Part shown: positions 7,897-15,293 of the stretch, piece by piece | Numbering within the stretch: position 1 is the stretch's first letter | Layout of the letters: every line of letters begins with the position of its first letter | DNA from: Betaproteobacteria bacterium | GTDB taxonomy: Bacteria > Pseudomonadota > Gammaproteobacteria > Burkholderiales > SG8-39 | Assembly (NCBI GenBank): GCA_016867955.1 | Contig: VGIE01000009.1 | Span: 1 to 17,482 of the forward strand | Length of the DNA stretch: 17,482 nucleotides | Reading direction: 5' to 3' | Notes under the pieces: generated by a model | The model's input: only the letters and a program-made list of their open reading frames with translations | Told to the model about the DNA's origin: nothing | Databases searched by the model: none | Program-made: the position numbers and the translations under genes

Positions 7897-9050
7897 TGCC
7901 GAGCCTTCATGCGCAGCATGTCCTCGAGCACGGCTTTCACGCGACTGCCGCGCGCGTCCCAGGTGAATTCTCCGGAGCGCAGGCGGACGCGCTCGCCCAG
8001 CGCCCGTGCGCGCTGCGGATCGGACGCAAGCGCCTGGATCCCCGCTGCGAGCGCGGCTGCATCGCCGGGTTTGACCCATACCGCTTCGTTCTCGCCGAGG
8101 ACCTCGCGCAAGGCCGGCAGGTCGCTGGCGACGATGGCGCAGCCGGCCGCCATGTACTCGAACAGCTTGATCGGCGAGGTAAACGCGCTGTCCGTATCCT
8201 CGCGGTTCGGCAGCACGGCGATGCACGCGCCTGCCAGACGCGCCATGACCGCCGTATGCGGCAGGCGACCGGCGAATTCGATGACCGCGCCGTCCGGCGA
8301 GCAGCTCGCCTCCATCTCGGCAATCCTTTGTGGCTCGCCACCGATGAGCGCGATGTGGCAGCCGGGCAAGCGAGCGGCGGCATCCACCAGTTCGCCAACG
8401 CCTTTCCAGGGGAAGAAGCTGCCCGCGTAGACGATATGCCTGGCAGCGTCAGCCCAGGGCTTGTCAGGCAACGCGTCCGGCCGGGCAACGCCGTTGGGCA
8501 CTACCGCGAGCAGGGCAGGTCCGCCGTACAGCGCCTCAAGCCGCCGGGCCGTTGCCGCGGAGTTCGCGATCACGGCGCCGGCAGCGGCAATGACGGTGCG
8601 CTCAAGCACCCGGTTCTCCTCGCGCCGGGCCGGTGTCGCGGTGTCACCGAATACCTCGTGCGCCTCATAGACAAAGCACGCCTCGGGCAATCGCCGCGCG
8701 ATATTCGCGGCAAGTTTCAAATGCCGCACGAACACGGGTCCGGCCGCCAGCCCTTTGGCGCAGTTGCGCTGCAAGTTGGCGAAGTACAGCCGGTTGGAAT
8801 GGACACCCGAGAAGGGCCAGGGCAGCGATCGCGGAACCGCCGCAAGGGTCACACCCGCGGGGCGGGCGATAGCATAATGAGCGAACGGGTCGACATGGGC
8901 GCCGAATGCGCCGCCGGGACCGCGCACCGGCGCAAACGCCAGCGTGACGTCGACCCCGGCGCGGCCAAGGGCCGCGACGGTCTGCACGACCTGCAGCCCC
9001 CGCGCCCGCTCCAGCGGCAACGGCTCCGGAAACGTATAGAGCAGTCGCAT
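7893..9050 (-). CDS. GT4 family glycosyltransferase
   Basis: A 385-residue GT-B family 4 glycosyltransferase. Visible features are an N-terminal LERARGLQ segment (13-20), VYEAHEVFGD (127-136), VVPNGVA (183-189) at the domain linker, YAGSFFPWKGVGEL (208-221), and the donor-site region TSPIKLFEYMAAG (291-303). The second Glu of the EX7E motif is present (E298), but the first position is Phe290. Loss of the first Glu is common in the SP.K.FEYMA subgroup and does not by itself imply inactivity. The start is ATG 9050, five bases after the methyltransferase stop; the frame is open further upstream, but that is a shadow of the methyltransferase. The stop overlaps the GT9 start. Donor and acceptor are unknown. 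Confidence 0.9.
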   Translation of the reverse strand: MRLLYTFPEPLPLERARGLQVVQTVAALGRAGVDVTLAFAPVRGPGGAFGAHVDPFAHYAIARPAGVTLAAVPRSLPWPFSGVHSNRLYFANLQRNCAKGLAAGPVFVRHLKLAANIARRLPEACFVYEAHEVFGDTATPARREENRVLERTVIAAAGAVIANSAATARRLEALYGGPALLAVVPNGVARPDALPDKPWADAARHIVYAGSFFPWKGVGELVDAAARLPGCHIALIGGEPQRIAEMEASCSPDGAVIEFAGRLPHTAVMARLAGACIAVLPNREDTDSAFTSPIKLFEYMAAGCAIVASDLPALREVLGENEAVWVKPGDAAALAAGIQALASDPQRARALGERVRLRSGEFTWDARGSRVKAVLEDMLRMKARQ

Positions 9051-9055
9051 GGCGC

Positions 9056-9772
9056 TCAGGCGCGCTTTTGCCCGGAAACGATCAGGCAGTCCCCGAACAG
9101 CACGTCGTCCGAGGTGATGCCGGGATCCGGGAAGCCGCGCCGGCGAATGTTGTTGCGGATCATGCGCGCGACCAGGGCCTCGACCATGCGCGCGGCCCAT
9201 CGCGGCTTGTACAGGCGGGCATCCGCGGTCACGCGCTCGATACGCACGCCGCTGGTGAGCAGGAAGTAGTTAAGCTGCCAAAAATACACCGGGCTGATGT
9301 GGGCGTCATCGACATCCTGGTCCATGACCTTGTCCGGTGTCAGCATCAACGGCCGGAAGCGCGGGAAATAGCCTGACAGCAGGTACTTCAGGCGCGCATC
9401 GACGGAAAACGTGTTCGGCGTGGTGATGACCAGGCGTCCCCCCGGCTTCAGCACCCGGCACAGTTCGCTCACGAAGCTCCACGGATTCACGAAATGCTCC
9501 AGACCCTCGATGCTGAACACGTGGTCGAAATGGTTGTCCGGGAACGGCAGGGGATCCATTACATTGTGCTGCCGGAAGCTCACCCGAGGATCCTTCATTG
9601 CGAAGGCGGCTGCATTGATGTCGAGGTAGTGAATGTCATCGTAACCGCGCGCCAGCAGCGCCTGTGCGAAGGCCCCGTGTCCGGCGGGCACATCGAGAAT
9701 CCGCCCCCGCGAGGCTCCCTCGAACAGCGCCAGCACGGCCGGGTAGAGCGCGGGCGTCGCCAGCGCGCGCAT
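9056..9772 (-). CDS. Class I SAM-dependent methyltransferase
   Basis: A 238-residue Rossmann-fold methyltransferase, likely methylating a sugar hydroxyl of the glycan or a precursor. Motif I is ILDVPAGHGAFA (25-36), a variant of the usual GxGxG. The acidic ribose-binding residue is D51 in YLDIN (49-53). Next comes PLPFPDNHFDHVFSIEGLEH (74-93), then the post-motif VLKPGGRLVITTPN (107-120). This is the pattern of the Methyltransf_11/23 group. The best start is ATG 9772. A TTG at 9844 overlaps the carbamoyltransferase stop (TTGA), as at another junction in this block, and would add 24 poorly conserved-looking residues; neither start has an ideally placed ribosome-binding site. Placed directly after the carbamoyltransferase, it fits a decoration role. 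The exact target is not visible. Confidence 0.86.
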   Translation of the reverse strand: MRALATPALYPAVLALFEGASRGRILDVPAGHGAFAQALLARGYDDIHYLDINAAAFAMKDPRVSFRQHNVMDPLPFPDNHFDHVFSIEGLEHFVNPWSFVSELCRVLKPGGRLVITTPNTFSVDARLKYLLSGYFPRFRPLMLTPDKVMDQDVDDAHISPVYFWQLNYFLLTSGVRIERVTADARLYKPRWAARMVEALVARMIRNNIRRRGFPDPGITSDDVLFGDCLIVSGQKRA

Positions 9773-9840
9773 GTCGGTCGCGGCCCGTGCGCCCTCCGAG
9801 TCACCAGCCTGCGCGCTTGCCGCGCTGCCCGGCCCCTGCC

Positions 9841-11586
9841 TCAACTGACTTGCGCCCAGTAGTCGCCGACGGCCAGGCAATCCACCCTCCGTTCGGCCAG
9901 CGCGCGGATCGCCTCGTCCGGCGCACAGACGATGGGCTCCTCGTGCACGTTGAAACTGGTATTGAGCACCAGCGGAATGCCGGAGAGCGCACAATAGGCC
10001 GAGATCAGCCGGTGGTAGCGCGGATTGACCTCGGGTCGCACCAGTTGCGGGCGCGCCGTTCCATCGACATGCACGACGGCCGGGATGCGCTTCCGCCATT
10101 CGGGACGCACATCGAAGGTCACGGTCATGAACTCAGCGGTATGCCGCGCCTTACCGACACCGATGAAGATCTCGTCGGCGCGTTCGGCCAGCACGCTGGG
10201 CGCGAAGGGCATGAACTCCGAGCGTTCCAGCCGCTGGTTGAGCCAGTCGTTGATGCGCCCTTCCGTCGGGCGCGCCAGCATGGAGCGGTTGCCCAGCGCG
10301 CGCGGTCCGAATTCCATGCGGCCCTGGAACCAGCCGACGATGCGGCCATCGTGGATGGCACGCGCAGAGCGTTCGATCAGCGCCGCCTCATCGAGCCGGG
10401 TGGCCTTCAGGCCCGCCCGGGCGAACGCCACCGCGATCTCGACGTCGGTGTAGGACGGCCCCCAATAGACATCCCGCAGCGGCGGATTGTCCGCGAGCGC
10501 ATCGAGGTTGCGCGCCATGAGGTCGAGCAGTACCGCGCCCACGGCATTGCCGGTGTCGCTCATGGCCGGGAACACGAAGATGCTGTCCACTTCGGGCAGG
10601 GCGGCGATGCGCTGGTTGAGCTTGACATTGGCGAACACCCCGCCATTGAGTGCAATGCGCCGCTGACCGGTATCGGCGAGAAACCTGCGCACCAGTTCCA
10701 GCACCACGTCCTCCAGCACCTTCTGGCAGGCTGCCGACACGTTCTCGCGGCTGTGCCCCTGGATCACCCGCTTGAGGTAGCCGTAGCGCCGGCCCTCGGG
10801 TTGCGGCTGCCCGACGAATTCCGAGTCAAGCCGGTTGCCGTCCGTGGACGGCCGCAGGGCCTGCCGAAAGGCGTCGTACAACGGCGCGGGATCGCCCATG
10901 GCGGCGAGTCCCACCACCTTGCCCTCGTGGCGCATGACGCGAAAGCCCAGCAGTTCGGTCAAATGGCCATAAAACGCTCCGGGCGATGCACCGACAGCAT
11001 CCGTAGCGTGGGCGCGCTCGTAACGCCCATCGCGCCACAGTCCCGAGGTATGACAGACATGCCGGTCGCCAACGCCATCCATGGTGATGACGGCGCAATC
11101 GCGGAAACCGGAATAGTAGGCCGCCGATATTGCATGCGTCAGGTGATGGTCGTAGAAGGCCGGCTCTGCGCCCTCGAAGCGCTCGCCACGCAGGAAGCGC
11201 AGGCGCAGGAAGTGGCGGTCGAAATCCTTGCCCCGCGCCTCCAGCCGTTCGATGAAGTTGGTCAGCAGCATCTGCGGGCGCTCGGCGCTCGGGGCACCTC
11301 TCGCCTTGCGCAGGCGCGACAGCCGGCGCTCGATCTCCTTGGTCCAGGTCTCGCGGACAAAATAGTCTTCGGGGAAGAAGGTGTAGAGCAATGCCAGCCG
11401 CTCGACGTCGCTGCGCCGTCTGCCAGCAAGGCGCAGCACCTCGTCGATGGCCAGGTCGCTCAGCCTGCCGCCATCGTTCTTGATGCGCGACAGGCGCTCA
11501 TCGGAGACGGCTGCAACCACGCGCGTGCCGTCGAACAGGGCCGCGGAGGATTCGTGTCCGGTTTGGATGCCCAGGGTGAGAGTCAA
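9841..11586 (-). CDS. NodU/CmcH/TobZ-type O-carbamoyltransferase
   Basis: A 581-residue carbamoyltransferase. The family uses carbamoyl phosphate and ATP to form carbamoyl adenylate in a Kae1/YrdC-like architecture, then carbamoylates a hydroxyl, as NodU does on Nod factors and TobZ on tobramycin. Visible motifs are LGIQTGHESSAAL (5-17), the metal-binding DHHLTHA (146-152), MDGVGD (169-174), GLAAMG (226-231), NGGVFANVKLN (314-324), DTGNAVGA (344-351), then the C-terminal GRMEFGPRALGNRS (422-435) and LNTSFN (541-546). The length is standard and no motif is missing. The start is TTG at 11586, which overlaps the upstream stop as TTGA and begins the conserved N terminus. In this setting the acceptor is probably a sugar of the polysaccharide; which one is unknown. 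A possible promoter lies about 170 bases upstream. Confidence 0.93.
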   Translation of the reverse strand: MTLTLGIQTGHESSAALFDGTRVVAAVSDERLSRIKNDGGRLSDLAIDEVLRLAGRRRSDVERLALLYTFFPEDYFVRETWTKEIERRLSRLRKARGAPSAERPQMLLTNFIERLEARGKDFDRHFLRLRFLRGERFEGAEPAFYDHHLTHAISAAYYSGFRDCAVITMDGVGDRHVCHTSGLWRDGRYERAHATDAVGASPGAFYGHLTELLGFRVMRHEGKVVGLAAMGDPAPLYDAFRQALRPSTDGNRLDSEFVGQPQPEGRRYGYLKRVIQGHSRENVSAACQKVLEDVVLELVRRFLADTGQRRIALNGGVFANVKLNQRIAALPEVDSIFVFPAMSDTGNAVGAVLLDLMARNLDALADNPPLRDVYWGPSYTDVEIAVAFARAGLKATRLDEAALIERSARAIHDGRIVGWFQGRMEFGPRALGNRSMLARPTEGRINDWLNQRLERSEFMPFAPSVLAERADEIFIGVGKARHTAEFMTVTFDVRPEWRKRIPAVVHVDGTARPQLVRPEVNPRYHRLISAYCALSGIPLVLNTSFNVHEEPIVCAPDEAIRALAERRVDCLAVGDYWAQVS

Positions 11587-12854
11587 GGCCGCACTCGGGA
11601 TGAGGGATGCTGTTGATGGATATCGCCCTGCAGCAGGGCGATCAGGCCGGCGGCGACCCGCTCCAGGGCAAATTCCCCGGCCAGCGCATCCAGCGCATCG
11701 GCACGAGCATGAGAGGGGCGAGAATTCTGATGCGGATCAGCGTTTTGCAGTGCGAAAATTATAGCATCGGCCAGCGGGCGAACTTCTGCGCGCGGCACCA
11801 CCTTTCCGGCGCCGAAACGCGAGATCCAGTGCGCGATCCCGGCACCGTCGCTGCCGATGGTAGGCGTGCCGACTGCCGCAGCTTCCGCAGTCACCATGTT
11901 GAGGCTTTCGCAGAGGCTCGGATTCACGTGAACATCGGCCGCGGCAAGATGCCGAAACACCTCCAGGCCCTGCAGGGTCCCCGTGGCGACGACCGTATCG
12001 CGCACGCCCGCGCGCTCGAGCACCGGCCACACCTCGGCCCGCAGCCACGGATGATCCGGTCCGCACAGCATCCAGCGCGCGCCGGCCACTTCACGTACCA
12101 CCTGCGGCCAAGCCGCCGCCAGCACATGCAGGCCCTTGCCCTTGTGATTGCCGCTCAGCGTCACGACCAGCGGCGCCGCGGCCGCGATGCCGTACTGCTC
12201 CCGAATCTCCGCCCGGCAGGCTGACTTGCGGGCAGCGACACCGGCAAGCTCGCCGTGGCCGGCGACCAGGTGACTGGGCAGCACATGCACGCGCGACCGG
12301 AGGGCACCGTCCTCGAGCAGCACGGCCTCGATCTTGGGCGACACCGCGCGCAGCAGGTCCACCCCAGGCAGCGAAGCGCGGATCAGCCAGTCGGTCAGCC
12401 GCGTGCGCCGATGTCCCACCTCGGCCTCGGGGCAGTCGAGCACATCGCCGCCGATGTACGACACAAGCAGGCGCGTCGAGAACAGCCCGGTGCGCCGGGC
12501 GAGGCCGGCCGGGATGCCGTAGCTGAAGCCGTCGCTCGACACGATGGCATCGGGCCTGAAATGCCGCACGGCCTCTGCGATCACCAGCATGCGATGCACG
12601 AGGTTGCGGCCTTCGAAGGCGCGGCGGAACACGCGGTCGGCCAGCCAGGTCACGAGGCGCAAGGCGCCGCGCGAGGGGTCATACCAGAGCATGCGCAGGC
12701 CGTCCCCCGGTGCCTGATGCCACGCCGTGAACGCACGCGTACCGCCGCCGCGGCGCTCTTCCAGCACACAGACGTCATGCCCCATGCGGACGAGTTCGTG
12801 CAGCAATGCATATTCGCCGGTCCAGGCCTTCGGATGCAGGAACAGGATGCGCAT
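11583..12854 (-). CDS. GT4 family glycosyltransferase
   Basis: A 423-residue family 4 glycosyltransferase. It begins MRILFLHPKAWTGEY. It contains SDGFSYGIP (107-115), VSYIGGDVLD (131-140), the linker LSGNHKGKGLHVL (233-245), and a complete EX7E motif (E316 and E324 in ESLNMVTAE) followed by VGTPTIGSDGAGI (328-340). The ATG at 12854 is four bases after the previous stop; the frame runs open upstream to 13301, but that part is out-of-frame shadow. The 3' portion contains an AT-rich patch with codons rare in the rest of the gene (for example ATA and ATT near residue 364), coinciding with a TATAAT element. The stop overlaps the carbamoyltransferase start. Specificity is unknown. Confidence 0.9.
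   Translation of the reverse strand: MRILFLHPKAWTGEYALLHELVRMGHDVCVLEERRGGGTRAFTAWHQAPGDGLRMLWYDPSRGALRLVTWLADRVFRRAFEGRNLVHRMLVIAEAVRHFRPDAIVSSDGFSYGIPAGLARRTGLFSTRLLVSYIGGDVLDCPEAEVGHRRTRLTDWLIRASLPGVDLLRAVSPKIEAVLLEDGALRSRVHVLPSHLVAGHGELAGVAARKSACRAEIREQYGIAAAAPLVVTLSGNHKGKGLHVLAAAWPQVVREVAGARWMLCGPDHPWLRAEVWPVLERAGVRDTVVATGTLQGLEVFRHLAAADVHVNPSLCESLNMVTAEAAAVGTPTIGSDGAGIAHWISRFGAGKVVPRAEVRPLADAIIFALQNADPHQNSRPSHARADALDALAGEFALERVAAGLIALLQGDIHQQHPSSRVRP
11758..11766 (-). promoter_or_regulatory. Possible internal promoter, extended -10
   Basis: On the minus strand the sequence TGCTATAAT is a perfect extended -10 element (TGn-TATAAT). It lies within the 3' coding part of the GT4 gene and about 170 bases before the carbamoyltransferase start. 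At 17-base spacing the -35 position reads GAAGTT, a poor match to TTGACA, but extended -10 promoters can work without a good -35. A perfect match is unexpected by chance in such GC-rich sequence. It would drive the carbamoyltransferase, methyltransferase, GT4 and GT9 genes. Confidence 0.35.
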
Positions 12855-12858
12855 GGCC

Positions 12859-14061
12859 TCAGGACCCCGCCGGCGTCGCGGACCCCACATCCAGCGCGCG
12901 CAGCGCGGCAGCAAGCCGCTCGCGGAATGCCGCGGCGGAGAAACGCGCGAGATGCGCGTCTGCCCGCCTGGGCTCCAGCAGCCGCGTACCGACAACGATC
13001 CGCGCCAGCAGCTCGGCGAAGCTCCGGCCCTGATCCTGCCGCGGATCCTCAAAGAGGAACCCGGTCTCGCAATCCACCACGCTTTCCGTAAAGGGCGGCG
13101 CACGCACCGCGAGCACCGGCGTATTGCAGCACTGCGCCTCGATGAGGTTGAGCCCCAGCGCCTCCTTCTCCGGCAGGCCGGAGAGCACGTAATCGAGTTG
13201 CGGATAGATGCTGGCCACGTCATCCTGCCGGCCCCAAAACCGGACCTGCTGCCGCGCCGGCAGCAATGCGCGCCTGAGGTCGCGGATGGACGCATAGCCA
13301 CCGCTGCCGAATATCTCGAGGTTGACCGCAGGATGGCACGCCAGCACCGGAGCCAGGATGGAGAACATCAGCGGAAACTGCTTGATCGGCGTGATCCGCG
13401 ACACGATGCCGAGGGTCAGCCCTGGCCTGCGCCGGAACACTTGCGCGCGCGCGTCCGTTGCACCCGACCGCCCGCGGGCCTCTAACCAGCCCAGCAAGCG
13501 ATCGCGCACCTTGCGCCTGTCCCAGTCGTATAGGGCGCGCGCCCGGATGGTACCGTCCGTGGCAACTTCAGGCATACCACCGCGGGGAGCAAGATCGGCG
13601 ACACCATACAGCGGCAGATCATGCACGTTCACCAGCCCGCGCGAGCGCGCGCTCGCAATCACATGTGCCGACACCGCCAACAGGCAGTGATACTGCGGAA
13701 GGCCATCCGGAAAGCGCTCGTAGAGCGGCATGTGCAGCATGCCGGCGAGCCGGTACGCCGCGGCGAACCGCCGCGCGGCCTCCGCGGGCAATGCGGAGTG
13801 CGTGATCACCGTTGCGCGACGGCCATCATGTCCGGACTCCTCTGCCAGCATTTGCTCGATTTCCGGCAGCGTGCGCACCGGCACGAGGCGGGTTCCGGGC
13901 GGTAGTAGCCGCGGCCAGAACGGCGCGTCCGCGTGTGTGAACAGCACCGGCTCGTAACCCAGTTCGCGCAGCGCGACGGTGAGAAAGCGCGTGTAGATCT
14001 CGCCGCCGCCCAGGCTCAGCTGGAGGTTGATCTGATAGCAGGTCTTCATGCTGGCGCTCAT
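12859..14061 (-). CDS. GT4 family glycosyltransferase
   Basis: A 400-residue family 4 glycosyltransferase. The N-terminal glycine loop LSLGGGEIYTR (15-25), SRITPIKQFPLMF (221-233) at the donor-domain linker, IFGSGGY (250-256) and the complete EX7E motif (E300 and E308 in EALGLNLIE) mark it clearly. Residues about 155-212 form an insert of low similarity to standard members, seen in some GT4 subgroups. The start ATG 14061 directly follows the upstream stop (TGAATG). A second ATG at 14049 giving MKTCYQINLQ is equally plausible and would remove four residues. Four bases separate its stop from the next start. Specificity is unknown. Confidence 0.88.
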   Translation of the reverse strand: MSASMKTCYQINLQLSLGGGEIYTRFLTVALRELGYEPVLFTHADAPFWPRLLPPGTRLVPVRTLPEIEQMLAEESGHDGRRATVITHSALPAEAARRFAAAYRLAGMLHMPLYERFPDGLPQYHCLLAVSAHVIASARSRGLVNVHDLPLYGVADLAPRGGMPEVATDGTIRARALYDWDRRKVRDRLLGWLEARGRSGATDARAQVFRRRPGLTLGIVSRITPIKQFPLMFSILAPVLACHPAVNLEIFGSGGYASIRDLRRALLPARQQVRFWGRQDDVASIYPQLDYVLSGLPEKEALGLNLIEAQCCNTPVLAVRAPPFTESVVDCETGFLFEDPRQDQGRSFAELLARIVVGTRLLEPRRADAHLARFSAAAFRERLAAALRALDVGSATPAGS

Positions 14062-15284
14062 TCAGGCGGCCGCCGTTTCATGGTCAGCGGCGGGCACGTA
14101 TCGCATCAGCAGGCCTTCCAGCGCCAGCGTGACGCGATCAAGCGACAACGCCTCTGCGGTGCGTTCCGCCATGCCGCGCGCCCTGCCCGCGTCCGGCAGC
14201 TGCGCCAGTACGCTTTCGATCCCGGCCGCGAAGTCCTCCGATGCCCGGCCCCTGACCACCACAGACGCGCCGACTTCCTCGAGCCAGTGGCCGGCGCCAA
14301 TGCGGTCGGTCATCACCGTGCAGGTTCCGGCCAGCGCCGCCTCGACTGCCGCATAGCTGAAGGTCTCGATGTACGAGGTCACCACATGCAGATCCGCCGC
14401 CGCGTAGTAGCGTTTCATCAGACCGGGCTCGATATCGCCAGCGAACAGGATCGCGGAATCCGCCCGGCAGTCGTTCGCGAGCCGTTCGAGCACCATCCGG
14501 TAACTGCCCGCGCCGGCCACGCTGCGGTCGCCGCCGCAGACCAGCAGTCGCGCGCGCGGACGGCGCGCACGGCCAGTTCGAGTCCCTTGATGGGCGTGAG
14601 GCGGCAGGCCGCCAGCACCAGTTCGCAATCCGCAGGGAGCCCGTGCCGCGCAATGACGTCGGCGCGTGCGGCAGCGCGGAATGCAGCGAGATCGCCATCG
14701 ATCTTCATGCGCTCGCTGACATGAAGCGGAACAACATGAACGGACTCCGGTGCGACGCCTCCCTGCACCAGGATGTCACGCGTCACGTGGGAATTGGTCC
14801 TCACGCCGTCCGCACGCTGCAACACCCAGCGCTTGGTCCGCTCGCGCCAGCGGTTCGACGGTTCACCGGGGTAACCCAGCCGCACGCCGGCGTGATCGGG
14901 ATCATGCACGCTGACGACCCAGCGAAATCGTGACAGATAGCCGAGCAGCGCAGGGAACACGCCGATCCAGTCGCCCTCGACCAGGTAGATGTCGCAGCGG
15001 CTGCGCCGCAGGTAGCGGTGGATGGCATACAGGGTGGTGAAGAACCGGCGGCCCAGCCAGGCCTTGAGCAGGCGGTCCGGCAGCCACAGCCAGGGATTGC
15101 GGCGCTCATGATGGATGCCAAGGATCTCCACGCCGTCCTCGACGCGGCGCGCAAGGCCCGCGATGCTCAGCAGGCTGGCATCCTCGGTGTACACCACCAC
15201 CTGATGCCCGCGGGCCTGCAGGGCCTTGGCCATGTCGAGGTGGACGGAGCGCCAGAGCCCCGCGGCGATGATGCCGATGCGCAT
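14062..15284 (-). pseudogene. GT4 glycosyltransferase, frameshifted
   Basis: Two adjacent frames together encode one family 4 glycosyltransferase. The first (from ATG 15284, with GAAGG about eight bases upstream) reads MRIGIIAAGLWRSVH, then SVHDPDHAG (125-133), VVPLHVS (184-190) and the donor-domain linker ACRLTPIKGLELAVRAVR (226-243), where family similarity stops. The second frame resumes at about 14556 with RARLLVCGGD, then ILFAGDIEPGLMKRYYAAADL and a complete EX7E (ETFSYAAVE), and ends at 14062. The switch falls on a (CG)5 tract at 14549-14558. Removing one CG unit, or adding one base, restores a product of about 406 residues. As written, the protein lacks most of its donor domain and should be inactive. 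A true mutation, slippage-based phase variation and a sequencing error are all possible. Confidence 0.85.
14549..14558. repeat. (CG)5 dinucleotide tract at the frameshift
   Basis: Ten bases of alternating CG sit exactly where the two reading frames of the GT4 gene diverge. Loss of one unit restores the frame. Equal or longer CG runs occur in frame elsewhere in the window (about 1090-1100 and 17301-17314), so the tract is not unique. Confidence 0.85.
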
Positions 15285-15293
15285 TCCGGCCCT

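Noticed and set aside
7896..9269. A 457-codon plus-strand open frame
   Set aside because: It is antisense to the GT4 at 7893-9050 and part of the methyltransferase, with no recognisable motif and biased composition.
9664..11616. A 650-codon open frame on the plus strand
   Set aside because: It lies wholly antisense to the carbamoyltransferase, whose motifs are unmistakable. Its product is rich in Arg, Ala, His and Gly with no recognisable domain, typical of antisense frames in high-GC DNA.
14535..14575. Programmed ribosomal frameshifting in the split GT4
   Set aside because: No slippery heptamer of the X XXY YYZ type is visible at the crossover and such frameshifting is not known for this family; mutation, slippage or error explain it better.
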